A stretch of DNA of 33,453 bases. Origin: JAUYIV01 sp035464675. Its GTDB lineage: Bacteria > Actinomycetota > Acidimicrobiia > Spongiisociales > UBA11373. This document shows, one piece after another, positions 21,314 through 30,617 of the stretch. Position 1 is the first letter of the stretch. Each line of letters begins with the position of its first letter. The position numbers were made by a program, and so were the translations under genes. The notes under the pieces are model-generated. The model did no database searches. It was not told the DNA's origin and worked only from the letters and a program-made list of their open reading frames with translations. The stretch spans positions 1-33,453 of the forward strand of contig DATHSA010000035.1 of assembly GCA_035464675.1 (NCBI GenBank), read 5' to 3'.

Positions 21314-22604
21314 ACCCACCACACGGACGATCGCCGTCGACTATCTGGCGCGTGTCGAGGGTGAGGGCGCCATGAAGGTGGTGGTGCGCGACGGCGCCAT
21401 CCAGGACGTCGAGTTCCGGATCTTCGAACCGCCCCGGTACTTCGAGGCTTTCCTCCGGGGCCGCAGGTTCTCGGAGGCTCCGGACATCACCGCCAGGATC
21501 TGCGGAATCTGCCCCGTGGCCTATCAGATGTCATCGGTCCACGCCATGGAGCGCGCCTTCGGCGTGAGAGTCGACGGGCAGCTCAGGGCCCTTCGCCGGC
21601 TCTTGTACTGCGGCGAGTGGATCGAGAGCCACGTGCTCCACGTGTTCATGCTCCATGCTCCCGACTTCCTCGGGTACGAGAGCGCCATCCACATGGCGAG
21701 GGACCACCGCGATCTCGTCGAGATGGCGCTGCGGCTCAAGAAGATCGGGAACGAGATCATGATCGTGCTGGGTGGGCGAGAGATCCATCCGATCAACGTC
21801 AAGGTCGGAGGCTTCTACCGGGTCCCGGAGCGCCGCGAGCTGGACGCCCTGGTCGACGAGTTGCAGTGGGCGCTCGAGGCCTCGAAGGACGCCGTACGGG
21901 TGACGGCCGGTCTGGACTTCCCGGACCTCGAGATCCCGTTCGAGTTCGTGTCGGTACATCACCCCGACGAGTACCCATTCAACGAGGGCCGCATAGTCTC
22001 CAATCGCGGCCTCGACATCGACGTCTCGGAGTGGAACGATCACTTCGTCGAGGAGCACGTCCAGCGCTCCAACGCCCTCCACGCCCGCATCCGCGAACGG
22101 GGCAACTACCACGTGGGTCCCCTGGCCAGGTTCGCCCTCAACCGCGAGCTGCTCCATTCCGAGGCGATGGTGATGGCCGCGGAGGTGGGCCTCGGCGACT
22201 CGGTCACCAATCCCTTCAAGAGCATCGTGGTGCGGGCGGTGGAGACGGTGCACGCCGTGGCCGAGGCCCTCGACATCATCGACTCCTACGTTCGGCCTGA
22301 GGAGCCGGCGGTCCCGATCGTCCCCGTCGCCGGCACGGGCCACGGCGCCACCGAGGCACCGCGGGGCCTGCTCTATCACCGGTACGAGATCGATGACGAC
22401 GAGCGGATCGCCGACGCCCAGATCGTGCCCCCGACGGCCCAGAACCAGTTGACGATCGAGCAGGACCTCCGTGCGGTGCTCGAGGACCACATCGCCCTCG
22501 ACGACGCCGCCCTGCAGTGGCGGCTGGAGCAGACCATCCGCAACTACGACCCTTGCATCTCGTGTGCCACCCACTTCCTGAAGTTGGACGTCGATCGTGG
22601 CTGA
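21306..22604 (+). CDS. hyhL: group 3b [NiFe]-hydrogenase large (catalytic) subunit
   Basis: A 432-residue large subunit carrying both halves of the Ni-Fe site: L1 motif R64-I-C66-G-I-C69 (RICGICPVAY) and L2 motif D415-P-C417-I-S-C420-A-T-H423. E18 in ARVEGEGAM is the conserved proton-path Glu. After H423 there are nine residues (FLKLDVDRG), the peptide normally removed by the maturation protease once nickel is inserted. The sequence lies in the group 3b/sulfhydrogenase style (EPPRYFEAFLRGR, short C-tail). It reduces protons with NADPH or oxidises H2. It overlaps hyhS and the protease gene by 8 bp each. Confidence 0.96.
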   Translation: MSEPTTRTIAVDYLARVEGEGAMKVVVRDGAIQDVEFRIFEPPRYFEAFLRGRRFSEAPDITARICGICPVAYQMSSVHAMERAFGVRVDGQLRALRRLLYCGEWIESHVLHVFMLHAPDFLGYESAIHMARDHRDLVEMALRLKKIGNEIMIVLGGREIHPINVKVGGFYRVPERRELDALVDELQWALEASKDAVRVTAGLDFPDLEIPFEFVSVHHPDEYPFNEGRIVSNRGLDIDVSEWNDHFVEEHVQRSNALHARIRERGNYHVGPLARFALNRELLHSEAMVMAAEVGLGDSVTNPFKSIVVRAVETVHAVAEALDIIDSYVRPEEPAVPIVPVAGTGHGATEAPRGLLYHRYEIDDDERIADAQIVPPTAQNQLTIEQDLRAVLEDHIALDDAALQWRLEQTIRNYDPCISCATHFLKLDVDRG

Positions 22605-23055
22605 CTGCGCCGTGCTCGGGATCGGCAACCGCGATCGCGGCGACGACGCCATCGGGCTTCTGATCCTCGAGGCGCTCGAGAGGCGCGATCTCGACGGCGT
22701 GGACCTCCATCCGGGGGATGGCGATCCGGGCTGGATGATCGACACGCTGGACGGCCGTCGCTGTGCCGTCGTGGTCGATGCCATGCGCACCGGAGCCGCC
22801 GCGCCCGGGACGGTCGTCGTGATCGACGCGTCGGCGCACGAGGTGCCGGCGATGACCCGCCTGTCGTCGAGCCACGCGATGGGTGCCGCGGCCTCCCTGG
22901 AACTGGCCCGGGCCCTGGGAATGCTCCCGGACCGCGTCGTGGTGGTCGGCGTCGAGGCCGGTTCGATGAGGTTGGGGGACGAGGTGACGTCAGAAGTGGC
23001 GAACGCCGTCGAGATGGCGGCGGACGCCGTCATGGAGGCGCTGGCCGATGCATGA
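22597..23055 (+). CDS. hydrogenase maturation protease (HycI/HyaD family)
   Basis: A 152-residue endopeptidase from a GTG start overlapping hyhL by 8 bp. It has the family signatures GIGNRDRGDDAIG (8-20; an Asp at 16/17 takes the nickel-sensing acidic position), VVVDAM with D61, and SSSHAMG with H93. These are the three nickel-ligand positions known from HybD. It should clip the nine-residue tail of HyhL after H423. Placement directly after the large subunit supports dedicated action on this enzyme. Confidence 0.92.
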   Translation: MADCAVLGIGNRDRGDDAIGLLILEALERRDLDGVDLHPGDGDPGWMIDTLDGRRCAVVVDAMRTGAAAPGTVVVIDASAHEVPAMTRLSSSHAMGAAASLELARALGMLPDRVVVVGVEAGSMRLGDEVTSEVANAVEMAADAVMEALADA

Positions 23056-23326
23056 GCAGCGCGTCGTCGTGGATCTGATCCGCAAGGCGACAGAGGTCGC
23101 CGCCGGGCATCACGCGGAACGGCTGTCGGCGGTGACCATCCGCGTTGGCGCCCTCTCCCATGTTCCGCCCGCGTCGATCGCCGGGGGTATCAGGCAGCAC
23201 GCCCGGGGAACTCCACTCGAGCTGGCTCGTATCGATGTGATCACCGGCCCCGGCGGCGCCGCGGCCCTTGCCGACGAGCACGCCACCGACGTGATCCTCC
23301 AGTCGGTCGAGATCGAGGGAGGCTGA
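23048..23326 (+). CDS. HypA-like nickel chaperone lacking the zinc-binding cysteines
   Basis: A 92-residue protein with the HypA N-terminus MHEQRVVVDLIRKATEVAAG, including the nickel ligand H2, followed by AVTIRVGALSHVPPASIAGG (28-47), which fits HypA strand/helix order. HypA is normally about 113 residues with a zinc domain formed by two CxxC motifs. Here there is no cysteine at all and about 20 residues are missing, replaced by VITGPGGAAALADEHATDV. Nickel delivery may still work through H2/E3, or the protein may be a scaffold. It overlaps the protease gene by 8 bp and precedes hypC by 1 bp. Confidence 0.8.
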   Translation: MHEQRVVVDLIRKATEVAAGHHAERLSAVTIRVGALSHVPPASIAGGIRQHARGTPLELARIDVITGPGGAAALADEHATDVILQSVEIEGG

Positions 23327-23327
23327 C

Positions 23328-23546
23328 GTGTGCCAGGCGATAGCCGGCCGCATCGACCGCATCGCCGGTGAGGGGATCGACCGGCGGGCGACCGTCCAGG
23401 TGGACGGGGTCGAGCGCGACGTCAGTCTCGCCCTCACACCCCAGGCCGAGCGCGGCGACTGGGTCATCTTCCACAGCGGATACTCGCTGCGGGTGGTATC
23501 CGAGGAGGATGTGATCGGACTGGCGGCGATCCTCGAAGGCGGCTGA
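23328..23546 (+). CDS. hypC: hydrogenase assembly chaperone HypC/HupF family
   Basis: A 72-residue protein from a GTG start, with GAGGGAGG just upstream. The N-terminus is M-C2-Q-A-I-A-G, giving the essential Cys2 that binds the Fe(CN)2CO precursor with HypD. The body (ATVQVDGVERDVSLALTP, GDWVIFHSGYSLRVVSEEDV) follows the HypC OB-like fold, with H49 in FHSGYS at the usual HxG position. It likely also holds HyhL open during maturation. It is the last gene of the operon; hypB, hypD, hypE and hypF are not in this window. Confidence 0.9.
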   Translation: MCQAIAGRIDRIAGEGIDRRATVQVDGVERDVSLALTPQAERGDWVIFHSGYSLRVVSEEDVIGLAAILEGG

Positions 23547-23566
23547 TCGCCCACGCCATTGCCGCC

Positions 23567-24109
23567 TCAGCAGGCCGAGCGGAGCAGCTCGGTCGCCCAA
23601 ATCAGGGCAACCTCGGGGCCGCCGCCGGAGATGGTGGCGGTGTAGGTCCTCTGGTTGGCCTCGGAATACGCCTCCATGATGAAGGTGAATCCCCCGGGCT
23701 CGATCGAGTAGGCAGCGTCGCACACGTCTCGGTCTACGACCTCACCCGTGGCGGATGAGGCGGTGCGGCCTTGCTCGTAGTCGGCGAGGCTGCTGGTGCG
23801 CCACGCCAGTGCGACTCCCCCGGAGTCCCCCAGGTAGGTGCACGCCGAGGCGTCGGCGTTGGCGGCGACGAACCCGACGCTTGGCCCGACCACCTCCTGG
23901 ACGAGGGACTCCGGCCAGATCTCGGCACAGTCGGTGGGTCCGCTGGGGGCCGCGGTGCTGGTCGTCGACGGTCCGGTGAGTGTCGTGGGGGCGATGCCCG
24001 TCGTGGTGATCGTCGTCGTGGGCGCAGTGGTCGAGGTGGCCGTGGCGGAGTCACCGCCGCACGCGGCAGCGAGAAGGGTCAGGGTGGCGGCCAGGGCAAT
24101 GCGTCGCAC
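23567..24109 (-). CDS. lipoprotein with Thr-rich linker
   Basis: A 180-residue protein from a GTG start. The signal peptide ends in lipobox LLAAAC (C17), followed by a Thr-rich linker (about 22-55: TATSTTAPTTTITTTG and similar). The C-terminal domain has Cys at about 61, 89, 129 and 180, suggesting two disulfides, and segments AEIWPESLVQEVVG and ACTYLGDSGGVALAW reminiscent of DUF3558-type actinobacterial lipoproteins. It is probably extracytoplasmic. The -10 box TAGACT lies 6 nt before the GTG, so it is leaderless. It converges on hypC with a 20-bp gap. Confidence 0.82.
   Translation of the reverse strand: MRRIALAATLTLLAAACGGDSATATSTTAPTTTITTTGIAPTTLTGPSTTSTAAPSGPTDCAEIWPESLVQEVVGPSVGFVAANADASACTYLGDSGGVALAWRTSSLADYEQGRTASSATGEVVDRDVCDAAYSIEPGGFTFIMEAYSEANQRTYTATISGGGPEVALIWATELLRSAC
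23573..23594. terminator. short hairpin at the hypC/lipoprotein convergence
   Basis: GGCCGAGC pairs with GCTCGGTC (one G-T) around a 6-nt loop, just beyond hypC and inside the last codons of the opposite lipoprotein gene. It is the only hairpin available to end the hydrogenase transcript, and it is modest. Confidence 0.3.
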
Positions 24110-24115
24110 GAGCGG

Positions 24116-24121
24116 AGTCTA
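24116..24121 (-). promoter_or_regulatory. -10 box of the lipoprotein gene
   Basis: TAGACT on the minus strand, exactly 6 nt before the GTG at 24109. Confidence 0.55.
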
Positions 24122-24145
24122 TGGCGACCCGGCGGGCAGTCGACC

Positions 24146-24151
24146 TACGCT
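24146..24151 (+). promoter_or_regulatory. -10 box of the tandem GNAT gene
   Basis: TACGCT, 8 nt before the GTG at 24160. It is divergent from the lipoprotein promoter 25 bp away. Confidence 0.45.
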
Positions 24152-24159
24152 GCGGGGTC

Positions 24160-25128
24160 GTGACCCTCCCCACCGCACCCGGGATCACCTGGCGCGCCGT
24201 CACCCCCGATGACGCCGAGGGGCTGGCCGCGCACACCAGGCGCATCCACGACGAGGAGAGGCTGCACTTCGTTCCCGGCCCCACCTTCTTCCGCTGGGTC
24301 ATGAACCAGGCAGAGATGAATCCCGAGACGGATTGGCGTGTCGCCGTCGACGAAGAGGGGCGGATCGTCGCGGACGGCGGCGCGTGGATCCACATCACCG
24401 ACGAAGGGGGCCGGGTCTTCATCTGGGCTGAGACCGGACCCGGCCATCATGAACTCGAGCGGGGACTCCTCGACTGGGCTCATCGGCGGGCTCTGACTGC
24501 GCTGGACGGGACCCCCACCGGGCTGTCTCGCACGATCCGGGTGCCCAGCGAGGAGCATCGATCGCGTCACCGAGCCGTGATCGAAGCCACCGGATTCGAG
24601 GTGGGCAGGTCGTTCGTGACGATGGAGCGGAGCCTCGATGGCTTGCCGGGAGCCCGTCCTCTGCCGGGGGGCGTGACGGCGGTCCCGTGGGGACCGGACC
24701 TCTCCGAGGGTGTCCGGCTGGCCAACAACGCCTCGTTCGCCGATCACTGGGGCAGCCTCCCCGTCGGTGAGGAACAGTGGCGGACCCACTACGTCGACTC
24801 GGAGGCATTCCGTCCCGACCTGTCGTTCCTGGCGCTCGCCGGGGGTGAGGTGGTCTCGATCTGCCTATGCGAGGTCGACGAGGAGGCGAATGCCGACAAG
24901 GGCGTGGCCGAGGTCTACATCGAGCGAGTGGGGACGATCCGGGAGCACCGCGGTGCCGGGATCGCCTCCCACCTGGTCGTCCGCTCGATGGAGGCGGCGG
25001 CCGCCGCCGGCCTGGAGCGGGCCGTCCTCGAGGTCGACGAGACCAGCCACACCGGAGCGACCGAGGTCTACCGAAAGCTGGGGTTCGAGGTGGAGTCGCG
25101 CACCCTGCACTACCTACGCGAGCTGTGA
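24160..25128 (+). CDS. tandem GNAT acetyltransferase (mycothiol-synthase-like architecture)
   Basis: A 322-residue protein with two GNAT modules. The N-terminal one (about 5-160) is degenerate. The C-terminal one has VAEVYIERVGTIREHRGAGIASHLV, where R-E-H-R-G-A-G-I is the acetyl-CoA loop, and LEVDETSHTGATEVYRKLGFEV near the end. This two-domain plan is that of mycothiol synthase MshD and related acetyltransferases; without a mycothiol locus nearby I do not name it mshD. The GTG at 24160 was chosen over the ATG at 24121 because the -10 box lies between them. Confidence 0.82.
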   Translation: MTLPTAPGITWRAVTPDDAEGLAAHTRRIHDEERLHFVPGPTFFRWVMNQAEMNPETDWRVAVDEEGRIVADGGAWIHITDEGGRVFIWAETGPGHHELERGLLDWAHRRALTALDGTPTGLSRTIRVPSEEHRSRHRAVIEATGFEVGRSFVTMERSLDGLPGARPLPGGVTAVPWGPDLSEGVRLANNASFADHWGSLPVGEEQWRTHYVDSEAFRPDLSFLALAGGEVVSICLCEVDEEANADKGVAEVYIERVGTIREHRGAGIASHLVVRSMEAAAAAGLERAVLEVDETSHTGATEVYRKLGFEVESRTLHYLREL

Positions 25129-25522
25129 GGACTCTGCAGTCGGTCGCGACTCATGGCGAAGGGGCATCACCCTCACCGCGCCACCGTGCGGGACCGTCAC
25201 CAGAACTCGACGGGTAGGTCGGCCCTGGCATCAGCCGGGCGGGCGGTGCATCGTCGAGTCTGAGCGTCGCCATGACGACTCTCCTGACCATTTCTTCGGG
25301 GGTGGGCAACGGTGAGTACGGCCTATGTCGTCCCGGTCGTAGGGCTGGTGCTCTCGGTGGTTCTCGCTGCTGTCGCCGCGTGGCTCAAGGGCACACTTCA
25401 TCTCGCCGGATATGTCTTCCGCGAGACGGGCCGTCGAGTAGGGGAGCCATGGACCTCACCTGGGGGCGAGACCGCCGAGTCCGGTGATTACGCTCCCGTG
25501 AATCACCAGCCGAGGGGGTTAC
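25129..25522. other. 394-bp stretch without a secure gene
   Basis: Apart from a doubtful frame starting at 25312, I see no convincing coding sequence, RNA or repeat here. GAGGGGG at 25512-25518 is the likely ribosome site of the next lipoprotein gene. Confidence 0.5.
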
Positions 25523-25830
25523 GTGGGTGCGAGGCACAGCTGGCGTGCGACCGCCCTCGTCGCCTGTGTCGCCGCGGCAGTTTCCGGATGTTCGACCGAG
25601 GAGACGCTGCCGCGCGCCGAGTACACCGCCGCAGTGAACCGGCTGTGCGCGGCTACCGCCGCGCAGATCGACGCCGCCCTCATTCCGGTGATCGAGACCT
25701 ACATTGCCGGGCTCGGAGATATGGCGTCCGAGGAGAGTGGCCTGACCGACGAGCAGGTCATGGGGTTGTATCGCGCGACCAGGCCGGTGGCCGAGGACCT
25801 TTCCGCGGAGTTCTCGTCGATGCTTTCTGA
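25312..25830 (+). other. doubtful ORF with one N-terminal membrane helix, overlapping the next gene
   Basis: A GTG at 25312 starts a frame with a convincing transmembrane helix (residues 4-26, VPVVGLVLSVVLAAVAAW) and a plausible continuation to about residue 70. The frame then runs 308 bp out of register through the lipoprotein gene, where its composition turns Arg-rich and shadow-like. Either a small membrane gene has lost its stop codon through a frameshift, or the helix is a coincidence. Confidence 0.25.
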
Positions 25831-26047
25831 GATTCGGGCGCTTCCCCCGCCGAACTCTGACGCAAGCACCTTCGCGGCCCATTGGGAGCGGGTCGAGACA
25901 CTGTGGAATGAGGCCTACGAGTCAATCGTGGCCGCGTCCGCCGACCCAACCGCTGCCCGGTCACTACTCGCCGAACCCGATCCACGGATGTCACCCACCA
26001 ACGAAGCGGCCCTGACCCTCGGCATCGAGGAGTGCGTCTTCGACTAG
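25523..26047 (+). CDS. helical lipoprotein
   Basis: A 174-residue protein from a GTG start, with GAGGGGG (25512-25518) upstream. The signal peptide ends in lipobox AVSGC (C23). The mature protein is almost all helical and acidic: LPRAEYTAAVNRLCAATAAQ, EDLSAEFSSMLSEIRALPPP and FAAHWERVETLWNEAYESIV, with a Cys pair (about C38 and C171) that may join the ends. The pattern (Cys early, helical hairpins, terminal EECVFD) occurs in many actinobacterial lipoproteins of unknown role. The 149 bp after it (26048-26196) hold nothing I can identify. Confidence 0.78.
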   Translation: MGARHSWRATALVACVAAAVSGCSTEETLPRAEYTAAVNRLCAATAAQIDAALIPVIETYIAGLGDMASEESGLTDEQVMGLYRATRPVAEDLSAEFSSMLSEIRALPPPNSDASTFAAHWERVETLWNEAYESIVAASADPTAARSLLAEPDPRMSPTNEAALTLGIEECVFD

Positions 26048-26196
26048 GGGCGAGCCGACCACACCCTCGGCCACTGCGCGGGAATCTCATCTGAGGGTCA
26101 CAAGGCTGTCGGGCGCTTGGCCGGTGACATCGCCACCCCCTCGGCCGGCGTCTCGAATCGTCACATGGGACCACGGGCAGTGTCGGGTCGACTGGT

Positions 26197-26883
26197 TCAG
26201 GGCTTTCGAGTCACGAAGATGTACTCACCGCTCTCACTCGTGAGGGGCCCATGAGAGAAGGACCCGTAGAGCGCCTCCAAGTCCAACCCGGCCACGTCGA
26301 TCAACCCGAGCATCTCGTTCTTGGTCGCCCACCAGAGCGAACTCTTCTCTCCCGACTCGAGGACGATGTCGAGCCGGTTGTCGGCGACGTCGTACTCCAG
26401 GGTGTGCGCGACCGGGTCGAGCTGCGGCTTTCCGTCGAGTCCGGCAGCGACGTTGTGGTCGAAGGCGAACACGTTCCACGCAAATCGGCCACCTGACTCC
26501 AGTGCCGCGCCCACCCGTTCGAAGGTTCGCCGGCGATCGCTCCAGGTCGGCAGGTGGAGTAGGGCCCGATAGGGGCAGTAGATCAATGCCGCCGGCGAGT
26601 CGAGTTCGAGGTCACGCATGTCCCCGAGGCGGAGATCGAGGGTCACGCCGGCTGCCTCGGCGGCCTCGGCGGCGTGGGCAAGCATCGCGGGCGAGGTGTC
26701 GATGCCGATGACGGTTTGGCGAGTGGCTTTGGCCACGGGAATCGCGACACGGCCATTGCCGACGGCCAACTCGACGATCGGGCCGGATGCGTCCTGCGCC
26801 AGTCCGACATAGAACGGGATGTCCTCGGTCATCCCCGAAGACCATTCGTCGTAGCGGTCGGCGAACGCCTCATCCATCGACAC
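26197..26883 (-). CDS. class I SAM-dependent methyltransferase
   Basis: A 228-residue methyltransferase. It begins VSMDEAFADRYDEWSSGM. Motif I is VELAVGNGRVAIPVA, where AVGNGR replaces the common GxGTGR; the acidic residue ending strand 2 is in VIGIDTSPAML; then LRLGDMRDLELD and ALIYCPYRALLHLP. Substrate unknown. The GTG at 26883 was chosen over the ATG at 26877 and ATG 26910 because the -10 box TACGAT lies exactly 6 nt before it. It is divergent from the acyltransferase gene. Confidence 0.85.
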   Translation of the reverse strand: MSMDEAFADRYDEWSSGMTEDIPFYVGLAQDASGPIVELAVGNGRVAIPVAKATRQTVIGIDTSPAMLAHAAEAAEAAGVTLDLRLGDMRDLELDSPAALIYCPYRALLHLPTWSDRRRTFERVGAALESGGRFAWNVFAFDHNVAAGLDGKPQLDPVAHTLEYDVADNRLDIVLESGEKSSLWWATKNEMLGLIDVAGLDLEALYGSFSHGPLTSESGEYIFVTRKP

Positions 26884-26889
26884 GACGCG

Positions 26890-26895
26890 ATCGTA
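26890..26895 (-). promoter_or_regulatory. -10 box of the methyltransferase gene
   Basis: TACGAT on the minus strand, 6 nt before the GTG at 26883. The 91-bp divergent gap 26884-26974 contains this box and that of the acyltransferase gene. Confidence 0.5.
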
Positions 26896-26962
26896 CGCAC
26901 CCTCGCCCATGGGTGACACGGTCCACGGGTGCCAACCCGGTGCGTCGCCGGGTCCCCAACCG

Positions 26963-26968
26963 TAGACT
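26963..26968 (+). promoter_or_regulatory. -10 box of the acyltransferase gene
   Basis: TAGACT, exactly 6 nt before the ATG at 26975. Confidence 0.55.
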
Positions 26969-26974
26969 CGCCGG

Positions 26975-28102
26975 ATGCCCGACCTGCGGGGGCTGGCGGA
27001 AGCCACGCCGGCGAGCCGAGACCGGTACGTCGACTTCCTTCGGGCCTTCAGCATTGTGACGGTTGTCGTGGGGCACTTCGTCATCGCCCTGATCCATTGG
27101 GAGGACGGGCGGATCTACGTCCACAACGCCGTGGGTCATCAGTCGGGTCTGTGGCTGGCGACTTGGGTCTTTCAGGTGATGCCGATCTTCTTCTTCGTCG
27201 GCGGGTTCGCGAACGCCGTCGGATGGCGGTCGACGCGCGCTCGAGGCGAAGGTTACGGGTCCTTTGTGCTCGGAAGGCTTCAGAGGTTGACGAGGCCCAC
27301 CCTCGCGTTCGTCGCCGTGTGGATAGGCGTCGAAGTCCTTCTCCACCTCGGGCGCCTCGGAGCACCGGGTCTATTGCGCGGAACCTTCTTGCCCTTCGGA
27401 CCCATGTGGTTCCTCTTCGTCTACATGGCTGTGATTGCGCTCGCTCCGATCATGTTGGCGCTTCACGATCGACACGGAATCACCGTCTTGGTGGTATTGG
27501 CCGCGCTCGCCGCTGTGATCGACGTCGCGAGGTTCGGCGGCATGGGCCGGGGCATCGGATGGGTGAACCTCGTCCTGGTGTGGGTGTTCATCCATCAACT
27601 CGGCTTCCTATACGCCGACGGCTCCTTGGTCAGTGGAGGGAAGAAGCTCTGGTGGGCTATGGCCCTCTCTGGTCTTCTTGTGCTGACGGTGCTCACGAAC
27701 CTGGTGAGCTTCATCGACACGCTGTGGTATCCGCGCAGCATGGTCGGCGTCGACGTGGAGCCGGTATCGAACATGAGTCCGCCGTCATTCGCGATCGTCG
27801 CCCTCGCTGTCTGGCAGGTCGGGCTGGCAATGCTCGTGCGCGAGCGTGCGATCCGCTGGCTGGCCCGGCCGCGGGTTTGGATCGCGGTGATAGCCGTCAA
27901 CACGGCCATCATGACCCTCTTCCTGTGGCACTTGACGGCGTATGTCATCACAATCGTTGCTCTTTACCCGCTGGGCTTGGGCCAGGCGGTGGAGCCGACG
28001 ATCTCGTGGTGGATGCAGCGACCCGTGTGGGTTCTCGCGCCGCTTGTTGTGCTTGCCCTTCTCGTTGCGGTGTTCGCTCGATTTGAGCGGCCGCGGACCT
28101 GA
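26975..28102 (+). CDS. acyltransferase family 3 membrane protein (OafA-like)
   Basis: A 375-residue integral membrane protein with about ten helices. The family signature RDRYVDFLRAFSIVTVVVGH (15-34) holds the catalytic-His position (VVGHFVIAL), followed by FFFVGGFANAVGWRS and RLQRLTRPTLAFVAVW with the conserved Arg residues. FLPFGPMWFLFVYMAVIAL and LFLWHLTAYV (late helix with His) are also typical. Such enzymes O-acylate sugars, lipids or antibiotics at the membrane; the acceptor is unknown. It starts leaderless and converges on copA across 35 bp. Confidence 0.88.
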   Translation: MPDLRGLAEATPASRDRYVDFLRAFSIVTVVVGHFVIALIHWEDGRIYVHNAVGHQSGLWLATWVFQVMPIFFFVGGFANAVGWRSTRARGEGYGSFVLGRLQRLTRPTLAFVAVWIGVEVLLHLGRLGAPGLLRGTFLPFGPMWFLFVYMAVIALAPIMLALHDRHGITVLVVLAALAAVIDVARFGGMGRGIGWVNLVLVWVFIHQLGFLYADGSLVSGGKKLWWAMALSGLLVLTVLTNLVSFIDTLWYPRSMVGVDVEPVSNMSPPSFAIVALAVWQVGLAMLVRERAIRWLARPRVWIAVIAVNTAIMTLFLWHLTAYVITIVALYPLGLGQAVEPTISWWMQRPVWVLAPLVVLALLVAVFARFERPRT

Positions 28103-28137
28103 CCCCGCGTGGCGGCTCCGCCCGTGGGATTCGGGCG

Positions 28138-30306
<2,169 letters not shown>

Positions 30307-30335
30307 GCTTCTCCTCTGCCGTCGGCTGTCAGCCG

Positions 30336-30548
30336 TCAGGCCTGTGCCGGCACCTCGTAGCCTTGCCCCTCGATCGCGCCGACGATTTCATCGATCGTGG
30401 CCGGATCGTCGAACGCCACCGCGACGGTGGCCCCGTCGATGTCGACCGTGGCGCTCGTCACGCCGGGCACCGCGGAGACGGCGCCCTCGCTCGACATCTT
30501 GCAGTGGTTGCAGTGGATCTCGGGGACGGACAGGGTCTTCTCGGTCAT
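30336..30548 (-). CDS. copZ: copper chaperone, heavy-metal-associated domain
   Basis: A 70-residue single HMA domain from the ATG at 30548, with AAGGA upstream; a longer in-frame start adds 13 non-homologous residues. The ferredoxin-like betaalphabeta pattern is clear, and the metal site is C13-x2-C16 in EIHCNHCKMSSEGAV. The His between the cysteines is less common than the usual MTCxxC surroundings. It would carry Cu(I) to CopA, encoded next on the strand. Confidence 0.88.
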   Translation of the reverse strand: MTEKTLSVPEIHCNHCKMSSEGAVSAVPGVTSATVDIDGATVAVAFDDPATIDEIVGAIEGQGYEVPAQA

Positions 30549-30559
30549 CTCTGCTTCCT

Positions 30560-30578
30560 TGGGATGGCGGGCACCCCA
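30560..30578. promoter_or_regulatory. imperfect G-tract palindrome upstream of copZ
   Basis: On the minus strand TGGGGTG-CCCGC-CATCCCA has arms matching at 6 of 7 positions, 11 nt before the copZ ATG. G-tract pseudopalindromes are the type of site bound by CsoR copper repressors. No csoR gene is visible in the window. Confidence 0.3.
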
Positions 30579-30617
30579 TGAAACCACGGTGGCGGCCAGT
30601 TCATGCCCGAGATCGGA

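Noticed and set aside
21531..23033. 500-residue open frame antisense to hyhL and the maturation protease gene
   Set aside because: Shadow frame in high-GC DNA. The sense strand encodes two proteins with complete catalytic motifs, and the antisense frame has no recognisable domain.
24121..24159. Upstream ATG for the tandem GNAT protein
   Set aside because: It overlaps the divergent lipoprotein promoter and lies before the -10 box at 24146-24151. The residues it adds (MATRRAVDLRCGV) do not look like a GNAT start.
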